DNA of 64,000 nucleotides from assembly GCF_003207895.1 (NCBI RefSeq), contig NZ_NKUB01000001.1, positions 62,001 through 126,000 of the forward strand, read 5' to 3'. Below are positions 27,087 to 34,229 of this stretch, in pieces (the stretch's first letter is position 1; the number at the start of each line of letters is the position of its first letter). The notes beneath the pieces are model-generated. The model had not been told where the DNA came from, did no database searches, and saw only the letters and a list, made by a program, of their open reading frames with translations. Made by a program: the position numbers and the translations under genes. Origin of the DNA: Komagataeibacter swingsii (GTDB lineage Bacteria; Pseudomonadota; Alphaproteobacteria; Acetobacterales; Acetobacteraceae).

Positions 27087-27946
27087 ACGGCGGCACTGTC
27101 AGGCTTGGGGGCGGGATTGGCGGACTGGCGGCCACGGTTGGCGGCCAGGATCGTGCGGATGCGGCTTTCCATGACCGATGCGCGCAGGCGGGCCAGCACG
27201 ATCGCGCCAAAGCCCAGCGTGAAGCCCAGCGTGGTCAGCCCCAGCGGCCACAGCATGGAGGTGGACATGGTCGGCGCCCCCGTAACCGTGATGCTGTCGG
27301 GCTGGTGCAGGGTGTTCCACCACTGTACGCTGAACTTGATGATCGGCAGGTCAACAGCGCCCGCCAGCCCCAGTATGGCGGCGGCGCGATAGCCGCGCTG
27401 CGGTTCGTCAAACGCACGGATCAGCGCGATATGGCCCAGGTACAGGAAAAACAGCACCAGCACGGAGGTCAGGCGCGCGTCCCACACCCACCACGTGCCC
27501 CACATCGGCTTGCCCCACAGCGACCCGGTGGCAAGGCAGACAGCGGTGATGGACGCCCCCACCGGACCGATTTCCACTGCCGCGAGGTCCGCCAGCGGAT
27601 GCCGCCAGACCAGCGACAGCAGCGAGCAGACCGCCAGCGCCATGTAACCGGACGATGCAAGCCATGCGGTCGGCACATGGACATACATGATGCGCACGCT
27701 GTCGCCCTGCTGCCAGTCGGCGGGGGAGAAGAACAGCCCCCACACGATTCCGGCAATGGATAGCGCCAGCGCGGGCCATGTCAGCCATGGCTGCAGCTTC
27801 GCCCCCATACGCAGGAAACGGCCGGGGTTGGCGTAACGGTGAAAAAGGTTACCGGTTCGTGCGGTAAGGCTCTGCGTTGCGTTCAAGGTTGATCCATCCG
27901 TGCCCGGGGCACCTGTCCCTGCAATGAAAACGGTCAAGAAATCCAT
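27083..27946 (-). CDS. ccmC: Heme exporter protein CcmC
   Basis: Membrane protein that loads heme onto CcmE. The 287-aa product has six hydrophobic spans and the WWD motif WGTWWVWDARLTSVLVL, and the conserved histidines sit in MYVHVPTAWLA and the DARLT/FLYLGHIAL region. About 45 residues precede the first family-like segment. ATG 27946 has AGGGGTG upstream, which favours the long form. It is the first ccm gene here. ccmA and ccmB, often next to ccmC, are not in the window. Confidence 0.94.
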   Translation of the reverse strand: MDFLTVFIAGTGAPGTDGSTLNATQSLTARTGNLFHRYANPGRFLRMGAKLQPWLTWPALALSIAGIVWGLFFSPADWQQGDSVRIMYVHVPTAWLASSGYMALAVCSLLSLVWRHPLADLAAVEIGPVGASITAVCLATGSLWGKPMWGTWWVWDARLTSVLVLFFLYLGHIALIRAFDEPQRGYRAAAILGLAGAVDLPIIKFSVQWWNTLHQPDSITVTGAPTMSTSMLWPLGLTTLGFTLGFGAIVLARLRASVMESRIRTILAANRGRQSANPAPKPDSAAV

Positions 27947-28062
27947 GCCATCACCCCTGCATGGGTGGGGGCTGGCGTTTTCCTGCTCTACACTATCGCG
28001 TTAAAAAAGACACGGCCAGTCCTGTCCCATCATGGTACGGTCGGCCTGCAGGAGGAGAAAAC

Positions 28063-28356
28063 ATGCTGTTTGCGATCATTTGCACCGACAAGCCCGCCAG
28101 CCTGGAAACCCGCAAGGCGACGCGTGAACGCCACCTTGCGTATCTGGAACGCTGGAAGCGTCACATCGTCCATGGCGGCCCGCTGCTGGACGCGGAAAAC
28201 CGCCCCTGTGGCAGCCTGCTGGTGGTGGACGTGGCCGACCGCGCCGCAGCCGAGGGATTCGCGGTGGAGGACCCGTACGCAAAGGTTGACCTGTTCGAGA
28301 GCGTGGTGATCCGTCCGTTCCGTTCAGTTTTTCGTGATGGGCTTCGGGTGGAGTAA
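28063..28356 (+). CDS. YciI-like protein
   Basis: 97-aa YCII-domain protein of the dimeric ferredoxin-like fold. Features are MLFAIICTDKP at the start, R-x-x-H-L-A-Y-L (RERHLAYLERW) with the conserved His, GPLLDAENRPCGSLLVVD, and EDPYAKVDLFESVVIRPF near the end. ATG 28063 follows GGAGGAG. The family's function is unclear in bacteria; the conserved His/Asp pair suggests an enzymatic role. It lies divergent from ccmC and just ahead of the EVE gene. Confidence 0.9.
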   Translation: MLFAIICTDKPASLETRKATRERHLAYLERWKRHIVHGGPLLDAENRPCGSLLVVDVADRAAAEGFAVEDPYAKVDLFESVVIRPFRSVFRDGLRVE

Positions 28357-28366
28357 AAAGACGGTC

Positions 28367-28780
28367 ATGGCGTACTGGCTGATCAAGTCCGAGCCTGAGG
28401 CCTTTTCATGGTCCGAGCAGGTCGAAAACGATATTGAACCGTGGACCGGCGTGCGTAACCACCAGGCGAAGAAAAACCTCATGGCGATGAAGGCGGGCGA
28501 CCGGGCCTTTTTCTACCACTCCAACGTGGGCCGTGAGATCGTGGGCGTGGTGGAGGTCGTGCGCGAAGCCTATCCCGACCCCACGGCGGCGGATGGCAAA
28601 TGGGTCTGCGTTGACGTGCGCGCGGTCGGCCCGGTGCCGCATCCGGTCACGCTGGCGGCGATGAAGGCTGATCCGGACCTTGCGGATCTCGCGCTGATCC
28701 GTCAGTCGCGCCTGTCCGTCGTGCCGGTTTCGGACTCGCACTGGGCGCATCTGTGCCGGATGGGTGGCTGGAACAGCTAG
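28367..28780 (+). CDS. EVE domain-containing protein
   Basis: 137-aa PUA-like EVE domain (thymocyte nuclear protein 1 family), which binds modified bases or nucleotides. The family pattern is clear: AYWLIKSEPEAFSW, WTGVRNHQAKKNLMAMKAGDRAFFYHS, then the VVPVSDSHWAHL ending. It starts 10 nt after the YciI gene, so the two are probably co-transcribed, an arrangement common in alphaproteobacteria. The ligand cannot be told from the sequence. Confidence 0.93.
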   Translation: MAYWLIKSEPEAFSWSEQVENDIEPWTGVRNHQAKKNLMAMKAGDRAFFYHSNVGREIVGVVEVVREAYPDPTAADGKWVCVDVRAVGPVPHPVTLAAMKADPDLADLALIRQSRLSVVPVSDSHWAHLCRMGGWNS

Positions 28781-28961
28781 GGACATGCCACGTTTCATGG
28801 CAGCAGCCATGGCGACGCACGTTGCAAGAACGCCGCCATGGTGCTGAAACGGTGGGAACTGCCGCATGGGTGTTGCGGGCGGTTTCCCATGCCCTGTCCT
28901 TATGGCGGGCATGGCGCGACCGGTCCGTGAAGGTACGGAAGATCAGGCGAAGGGCATTGTA

Positions 28962-29807
28962 ATGAGTGCAGGTTCCTCAAACGAACTGGCGCCGCTGACA
29001 TTGGACAGCGCGTGTATCACGGAACTCCAGCAGGCGCTGGAACGGGTTGAATCAGGGCGCGGCGTGCTGGTGCGCCTTGCCGACCTCATGGGGGGCGCCG
29101 TGGGGCAGGCGGCCATGCTGGGCATGCGCACGCTGGGCCTGGCGCCGGGGTTGCAGGCCCGCCTGCAGGCCACGGCGGAAACCGCGATCAGGCGCGCGTT
29201 CGACCTTGCGGTTGTGGGCATGGACCGCCCCCATGATGTATCGGCCACCCCCGATGGCGGCGCGGGGTGGCGCGACCCGGCGTTGAAGGCCGCCGTCACG
29301 GTATCGGGTGCCGTGGGGGGCTTTACCGGCCTGCCGGGCCTGGTGGCCGATGTGGGCTTCACCACCCTGACCATCATGCGTGAAATCGCCCGCATCGCGC
29401 GTGAGCAGGGTGAAGACCTGTCGCGCGAGGACGCGCGCGTCGCCTGCCTGGAAGTGTTCGCCCTGCGCGCCTTCCCCTTTGGCGCGGCAAAGGGGCAGGG
29501 CGAGGACAGCGAACTGGGCTATTTCTCCGCCCGCGCCATGCTGCGTGGCCGCCCCGTCGTCATGCTGGTCAGCGAGGTCGCGACCCATTACGGGCTGGGC
29601 CTGTCGCGCAAATTCGCGTTGCAGATGATGCCGGTGGCGGGCGCGCTGTGCGGGGCGTCGCTGAATGTGGCGTTCCTGTCGCATTACCGCGCCGTGGCGC
29701 AGGCGCATTTCACCATCCGCAGGCTGGAACGTGAATACGGCCCCGAAGTCCGCCGCACCGCGATGGACATGAAGGCCCATGCGGCAGCGCAGGTGCGCGA
29801 AAGCTGA
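28962..29807 (+). CDS. EcsC family protein
   Basis: 281-aa member of the EcsC family, unknown function. Visible blocks are a helical N-terminus, KAAVTVSGAVGGFTGLPGLVADVGFTT with Gly-rich hydrophobic turns, EIARIAREQGEDLS, CLEVFALRAF and SRKFALQMMPVAGA with a final membrane-like stretch LCGASLNVAFLSHY. ATG 28962 was chosen over earlier in-frame starts, which lie in a non-coding-like stretch; the ribosome site is weak. The preceding 181 nt hold no recognisable gene. Confidence 0.85.
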   Translation: MSAGSSNELAPLTLDSACITELQQALERVESGRGVLVRLADLMGGAVGQAAMLGMRTLGLAPGLQARLQATAETAIRRAFDLAVVGMDRPHDVSATPDGGAGWRDPALKAAVTVSGAVGGFTGLPGLVADVGFTTLTIMREIARIAREQGEDLSREDARVACLEVFALRAFPFGAAKGQGEDSELGYFSARAMLRGRPVVMLVSEVATHYGLGLSRKFALQMMPVAGALCGASLNVAFLSHYRAVAQAHFTIRRLEREYGPEVRRTAMDMKAHAAAQVRES

Positions 29808-29867
29808 AGGCGACAGGACGGTTTCTGGGGGCTGGTTGAAAAGCCAGCCCAGACACCCCCCAGCCGG

Positions 29868-30059
29868 TCAGGCCGGTCTGTCGGACGCGGCTGGCGCAGG
29901 CTTCGGATGGGCGCGCAGTTCGATAAAGGCGGCCACCAGCGCGAACAGCGCGTAAAAAGCCAGCAGCGTATCCAGCACCCCGTGAAAACGGGGCACAAGA
30001 TACTGCAGCAGCACCGTAATCAGTGCGAACACCACGAATACGCCAGGCAGCCCGATCAT
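29868..30059 (-). CDS. Small two-span membrane protein, hypothetical
   Basis: 63 aa with two hydrophobic stretches (about 5-23 and 28-46) and a Pro/Ala-rich polar tail. The ATG at 30059 is preceded by GGAAGGA at good spacing, and the gene lies 29 nt after the 2-hydroxyacid dehydrogenase on the same strand. These are the reasons for calling it real. I do not recognise the family. Confidence 0.6.
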   Translation of the reverse strand: MIGLPGVFVVFALITVLLQYLVPRFHGVLDTLLAFYALFALVAAFIELRAHPKPAPAASDRPA

Positions 30060-30088
30060 GACCCTGTCCTTCCTGTCATCGCGCCGGA

Positions 30089-31063
30089 TCAGGCCGTGAC
30101 CGGCGTCAGCGCGTCGCGGCCCGCCAGCACCGCTTCCACATTGTCCACCGCCATCATGCCCATGTCGGTGCGCGTTTCCACCGTCGCGCTGCCGACATGC
30201 GGGGTCAGGAACACGTTGGGCAGTTCAAGGAGGCGCGGGTCGGGATTGGGTTCGTTGCGGTAGACATCCAGCCCGGCGGCGGCAAGCTGGCCGCTGCGCA
30301 GGGCGTCGACCAGCGCGTCCTCATCCACCAGCGCCCCGCGCGCCGCATTGATGAAGATCGCCCCGCGCGGCAGGCGCGACAGCAGGCTGGCGTTGATCAT
30401 GCCATCGGTTTGCGGGCTTGCGGGCATATGCAGGCTCAGGATGTCGCAATGCGGCAGCATGTCGGCCACGGTGCTGAAATAGGTTGCACCCGCTTCCTGG
30501 TCGGACGGCAGGCGGCGGCGGTTGGAATACATCACCTTCATGTCGAAGCCGCGCGCCCGCTGCGCCACCGCCCGGCCAATGCGGCCCATGCCGACAATGC
30601 CCAGCCGCTTGCCGCTTATGCGCGTGCCCAGCAGTTCGTCCATGGCCAGCGACCGGCCCCAGCCGCTGCGCATCAGCGCGCCGTATTCGCTGGCCCGCCG
30701 CGCCGCCGCCAGCATCAGCAGCATGGCCATGTCCGCATTGCATTCGGTCAGCACGTCGGGCGTGTTGGTCACAACGATGCCGCGCGCATGCAGGGCGGGA
30801 ATGTCCAGGTGGTCGGTGCCGACGCTGACCGTGGCCACCACCTTCACACTGTCCGGCAACAGCAGCACGTCACTGCCCCGCAGCGGCAGCCCGGTGGCGG
30901 TCATGATCGCCTGCGGCTGGAAGGCGCGCGCCGCATCCAGCAGTTCGCGCGTTGTCATCTGCTGGTCTGGTACCGTGGGTATGTTAAAGCTCTGTTCAAT
31001 GCGCTGCATGACCGGGGTGGTCTGGCGCTGGGTCAGCAATACGCGGGGACGGGTATCGGACAT
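30089..31063 (-). CDS. D-2-hydroxyacid dehydrogenase, glyoxylate/hydroxypyruvate reductase-like
   Basis: 324-aa NAD(P)-dependent enzyme. The Rossmann motif GIVGMGRIG ends at residue 163, followed by YSNRRRL; Arg residues after the second strand suggest NADPH preference. The catalytic set is R242 (NAARGALV), E271 (RNEPN) and H289 (TPHVGS). VSVGTDHLD near residue 80 is the substrate loop. I chose ATG 31063 with AGGAG upstream. The enzyme probably reduces glyoxylate, hydroxypyruvate or 2-ketogluconate-type acids, which matter in acetic acid bacteria; the exact substrate is unproven. It is divergent from aat. Confidence 0.9.
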   Translation of the reverse strand: MSDTRPRVLLTQRQTTPVMQRIEQSFNIPTVPDQQMTTRELLDAARAFQPQAIMTATGLPLRGSDVLLLPDSVKVVATVSVGTDHLDIPALHARGIVVTNTPDVLTECNADMAMLLMLAAARRASEYGALMRSGWGRSLAMDELLGTRISGKRLGIVGMGRIGRAVAQRARGFDMKVMYSNRRRLPSDQEAGATYFSTVADMLPHCDILSLHMPASPQTDGMINASLLSRLPRGAIFINAARGALVDEDALVDALRSGQLAAAGLDVYRNEPNPDPRLLELPNVFLTPHVGSATVETRTDMGMMAVDNVEAVLAGRDALTPVTA

Positions 31064-31145
31064 ATGGGGTGGTTTCTCCTGACAGGCGGGCATGCCATGG
31101 GGCGTCATGCCCATCAAGGCATGCGAAAAGGGTTATCCTAAGAAC

Positions 31146-31805
31146 ATGGCGGGTCAAGGGAGGGTTCCCGTTACGCCGGAACTTATGCTGCGCGCCTACA
31201 TGGCCGGGCTGTTTCCCATGGCGCCGGATGCCGGGTCGGATGAACTGGAATGGTTCTGTCCCGAAATGCGCGGTATCCTGCCGCTGGACGGGTTCCATGT
31301 CAGTCGCAGGCTCATGCGCACGGTGCTGTCGGCGCGCTTTGCGGTGGCGACGGACCAGGACTTCCCCGCCGTCATGGATGGCTGCGCCGAACCGGCACCG
31401 GGGCGGGAGACCACATGGATCAGCCCACGCATCCGCACCCTGTTCTGCGCGCTGCATGACATGGGTCATGCCCATAGCGTGGAGGTCCGGCACGAAGGCC
31501 GGCTGGTGGGCGGCCTGTATGGTGTTGCGATCGGGCAGGCGTTCTTTGGCGAAAGCATGTTCAGCCGCATGCGCGATGCCTCCAAGGTCGCGCTTGTCCA
31601 CCTTGTCGCGCGCCTGAAGCTGGGGGGATTCCACGTTCTGGATACCCAGTTCGGCACCGATCACCTGTCCAGCTTTGGCGGGGTGGAAATCCCGGCGCGG
31701 GACTACATGCGCCAGCTGGGGCAGGCGGTGGGGCGACAGGCGGCATGGATTGGGAATGACCGCGTAACGGACCTGCAGGCCGCCATTCGCGCCCTGCGCA
31801 CGTGA
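31146..31805 (+). CDS. aat: Leucyl/phenylalanyl-tRNA--protein transferase
   Basis: Transfers Leu or Phe from tRNA to proteins with N-terminal Lys or Arg, creating primary N-degrons read by ClpS. The 219-aa protein has [22 protein letters not shown], the family signature [19 protein letters not shown], and [18 protein letters not shown]. Length is normal. ATG 31146 has only a weak upstream AAGGG. The clpS-clpA pair lies at the other end of this 32-kb segment, so the three core parts of the pathway are syntenic but not in one operon. Confidence 0.96.
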   Translation: MAGQGRVPVTPELMLRAYMAGLFPMAPDAGSDELEWFCPEMRGILPLDGFHVSRRLMRTVLSARFAVATDQDFPAVMDGCAEPAPGRETTWISPRIRTLFCALHDMGHAHSVEVRHEGRLVGGLYGVAIGQAFFGESMFSRMRDASKVALVHLVARLKLGGFHVLDTQFGTDHLSSFGGVEIPARDYMRQLGQAVGRQAAWIGNDRVTDLQAAIRALRT

Positions 31806-31873
31806 CGGGCGGCGGGTGGTTGACACGACCGGCCATGCGGGGTTCCGTCTTGGCAGATGAAAGGGAAATCACG

Positions 31874-32563
31874 ATGAAGCATGGAACGGCCCGCCCGCGA
31901 TGGCAGCGGACAAGGACGGGCGTGCTGTGGCCGGGTATTGCGGTGCTGGCGGCAGGGGTCGCGTCCGGCTGCGACATTCCCGCCGCGCGGGCGGTGGACC
32001 CTTCCAGCGTTCACCCCCCGCTGACCCCCACCCGTGACGTGCAGGTGGATTATAACGTGCAGCCCGATGGCGTGCCCGAACCCAAGGCGGTGCGGACATG
32101 GTTCGCCTATAATGGCGGCCTGATGCGAATCGACAGCCCGCAGGGCATGGGCGAGACGATCCTCAACCGCATGAGCCGCCAGGTCACGATCATCATCAAC
32201 CCGCAGAAGGTGTACAGCCAGCTTGATGCCCGCTATGGCATCCGCAATCCCTTCCTGCTCGACCTGTCCATGACGTTTTCGCGCAAGGGCAGCGCCACCG
32301 TGGCGGGCGTGCCCTGCACGCAGTGGGATGTGACGACCGATCAGGGCAGTGCCACCGCCTGCGTGACCGATGACGGCGTGGTGCTGCAGGAAATCGGCGT
32401 GGATGGCGACGGGCTGAAGGGCCGGCTGGAGGCGACGAAGGTGGTGTACGCCCCGATCCCCGACAGCATGTTCCAGCCGCCCGAGGGTTACCGCAAGATC
32501 GACCCGCCCCCCCCGCCCGGCACGCCGTCCACGCGCAAGGATGCGGACGGGAAGGGAGGCTGA
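31874..32563 (+). CDS. Secreted DUF4412-like protein (paralogue 1)
   Basis: 229-aa exported protein of unknown function. A signal-peptide-like stretch (about 20-42) ends near PAARA; a Cys lies before that point, but the lipobox is imperfect. The domain resembles the DUF4412 group: RTWFAYNGGLMRID, TIIINPQKVYSQLD, then VAGVPCTQWDVTTD and ACVTDDGVVLQEI. The tail is Pro/Lys-rich. ATG 31874 follows AAAGGGA. The next gene, 42 nt downstream, is a clear paralogue with the same two cysteines. Confidence 0.75.
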   Translation: MKHGTARPRWQRTRTGVLWPGIAVLAAGVASGCDIPAARAVDPSSVHPPLTPTRDVQVDYNVQPDGVPEPKAVRTWFAYNGGLMRIDSPQGMGETILNRMSRQVTIIINPQKVYSQLDARYGIRNPFLLDLSMTFSRKGSATVAGVPCTQWDVTTDQGSATACVTDDGVVLQEIGVDGDGLKGRLEATKVVYAPIPDSMFQPPEGYRKIDPPPPPGTPSTRKDADGKGG

Positions 32564-32605
32564 CGCCGTCCGGTCCAGGGCCAGTTTTTTCAAGGATGAC
32601 ATGAA

Positions 32606-33208
32606 GTGACACGATTTGCGCATGGTGGCCGCCGGGCCGCGCTGGTGGCCTGTATGCTGGTGGCCGGGATAATGGGCCGCGCATCCGCCGCCGACCCCGA
32701 TCCCCAGAGTCCCTATGTCACCCCGCAGGTGGACGTGGACGTGACCTACACCATCTATCCCCCCCATGACACGAGCGCGGTCATGAGCCAGCGCATGCGC
32801 TGGTCCGCCAGCCGCATGATGCAGCGCGTGGACCCCGCCAATGCCGCCACCTACATGATTACCGACTACCATGCCGGGACCCTGACGGTGGTAAACCCCG
32901 GGCAGAAGGTCAAGACGGTCATCCCGGCGCCGGGGGCGGCCAATGTGCAGATGGGCCAGCGCGCGCAGGGCACGTGGCTGCGCACCGGCGTGTCGAAGGT
33001 TGCGGGCGTTCCCTGCGCCCTGTGGCAGACACAGGATACCGACCAGCGTTCGAGCGAGATCTGCTACACCGATGACGGCGTGATGATGGAGGTCATCCGC
33101 GATGGCAAGGTGATGGTCGAAGCCGCCTCCCTTGCGCGCACGCCGCAGGATGAAAGCGTGTTCACCGTCCCGTCCGGGCTGAAGGAACTGCACGCGGCCC
33201 ATCCCTGA
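32606..33208 (+). CDS. Secreted DUF4412-like protein (paralogue 2)
   Basis: 200-aa exported protein with a clean signal peptide ending GRASA. It shares the order of its neighbour: RMRWSASRMMQRVD, LTVVNPGQKVKTVI, VAGVPCALWQTQDTD and ICYTDDGVMMEVI, with the two conserved cysteines. It lacks the Pro-rich tail. The start is GTG 32606 after AAGGA. The tandem arrangement indicates duplication and divergence. Function unknown; a periplasmic role is inferred from the signal peptide. Confidence 0.75.
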   Translation: MTRFAHGGRRAALVACMLVAGIMGRASAADPDPQSPYVTPQVDVDVTYTIYPPHDTSAVMSQRMRWSASRMMQRVDPANAATYMITDYHAGTLTVVNPGQKVKTVIPAPGAANVQMGQRAQGTWLRTGVSKVAGVPCALWQTQDTDQRSSEICYTDDGVMMEVIRDGKVMVEAASLARTPQDESVFTVPSGLKELHAAHP

Positions 33209-33343
33209 TACGGACCCGGCCCGGTCCGCTTTATGGCATGAAAAGGGCGGACCCTGCCCGTAAATCGCCATCGCGGTGCTGTCTAACCGATTCCGGCGGG
33301 GATGCGTTCCCTGCCGGATCGGACCAGTAACGGGAACAGGTTG

Positions 33344-33649
33344 ATGAAGAATACAGGACGGATCGCAGCAGGGCTTGTGGTGCTTGCCGGGCTGGCGGCC
33401 GCCGCCCCGCAGGCGCATGCTTACGGCCGTCACGGTGGTGGTGGCGATGCGTTTGTCGGCGGCCTGGTGGGCGGCCTTGTCGGCGGCGCCGTGGCGGGTG
33501 CGATGGTTGACGCCTATGGGCCGCCGCCCCCTCCGCCGCCGGTGTATTACCGTCCGGCCCCGCCAGTGGTCTATTACGCCCCGCCGCCGCCCCCGCCGCC
33601 CATGGTGGTATATGGCCCCTATGGTGGGCCGGGACGGCCGTATTACTGA
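33344..33649 (+). CDS. Small secreted Gly/Pro-rich protein
   Basis: 101 aa: signal peptide to about residue 26 (AHA), a glycine-zipper-like segment (FVGGLVGGLVGGAVAGAMV), then two proline runs interspersed with Tyr, ending GGPGRPYY. Such composition is common in small envelope proteins of acetic acid bacteria. ATG 33344 is preceded by ACAGG. Two bases separate its stop from the convergent peroxiredoxin gene. Composition, not family homology, supports this call. Confidence 0.7.
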   Translation: MKNTGRIAAGLVVLAGLAAAAPQAHAYGRHGGGGDAFVGGLVGGLVGGAVAGAMVDAYGPPPPPPPVYYRPAPPVVYYAPPPPPPPMVVYGPYGGPGRPYY

Positions 33650-33650
33650 C

Positions 33651-34157
33651 CTAGCCGCCGGTGGCCGCCTGTAGCGTCAGGGTCGCAATGGCCTTGCGCA
33701 CGGCGGCGACGTGGTTCGTGACCTTGACCTTGCGCCACGCCTGCACCAGGTGGCCGGTGGCATCGACCAGGAAGGTCGCGCGTTCGATGCCCATGTATTT
33801 GCGGCCATACATCGATTTTTCCACCCATACCCCATAGGCCTCGGTCACCCTGCCATCGCTGTCGGATGCAAGGGGAAAGGTCAGGTTGTGGTCGGCTGCG
33901 AATTTTTCGATCGCGGGCATCCCGTCGCGTGAAACGCCAATGACATTCACGCCGTCTTTGTGCAGGTCGGCCAGCGCGGCCTCGAACTCACATGCTTCCT
34001 TGGTACAGCCTGACGTGTTGGCCTTGGGATAGAAATACAGCACGAACGGATGGCCCAGCAGCGCATGCAGGCTGACCGTGCGGCCATGGCTTGCGGGCAT
34101 GCTGAAATCGGGAACGGCGCTGCCGGGTTCGGGAAAGGGGGGTATCGGGTTGCTCAT
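33651..34157 (-). CDS. bcp: Thioredoxin-dependent peroxiredoxin (BCP/PrxQ type)
   Basis: Reduces hydroperoxides with thioredoxin. The 168-aa protein has FVLYFYPKANTSGC with the peroxidatic C51 and a probable resolving C56 in the CTKEACEF context, five residues later as in PrxQ, and SDSDGRVTEAYGVW. The YGRKYMGIERATFLVD segment carries the conserved Arg. ATG 34157 was chosen because the family begins there. It lies 72 nt after glnE on the same strand and may be co-transcribed. Confidence 0.94.
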   Translation of the reverse strand: MSNPIPPFPEPGSAVPDFSMPASHGRTVSLHALLGHPFVLYFYPKANTSGCTKEACEFEAALADLHKDGVNVIGVSRDGMPAIEKFAADHNLTFPLASDSDGRVTEAYGVWVEKSMYGRKYMGIERATFLVDATGHLVQAWRKVKVTNHVAAVRKAIATLTLQAATGG

Positions 34158-34229
34158 GGCCTGCCTTGCTGATCTGGGTGCATGCGCCCCGCCCATGGGG
34201 GGACGCACGCAGCATTGTCGTGGGGACGA

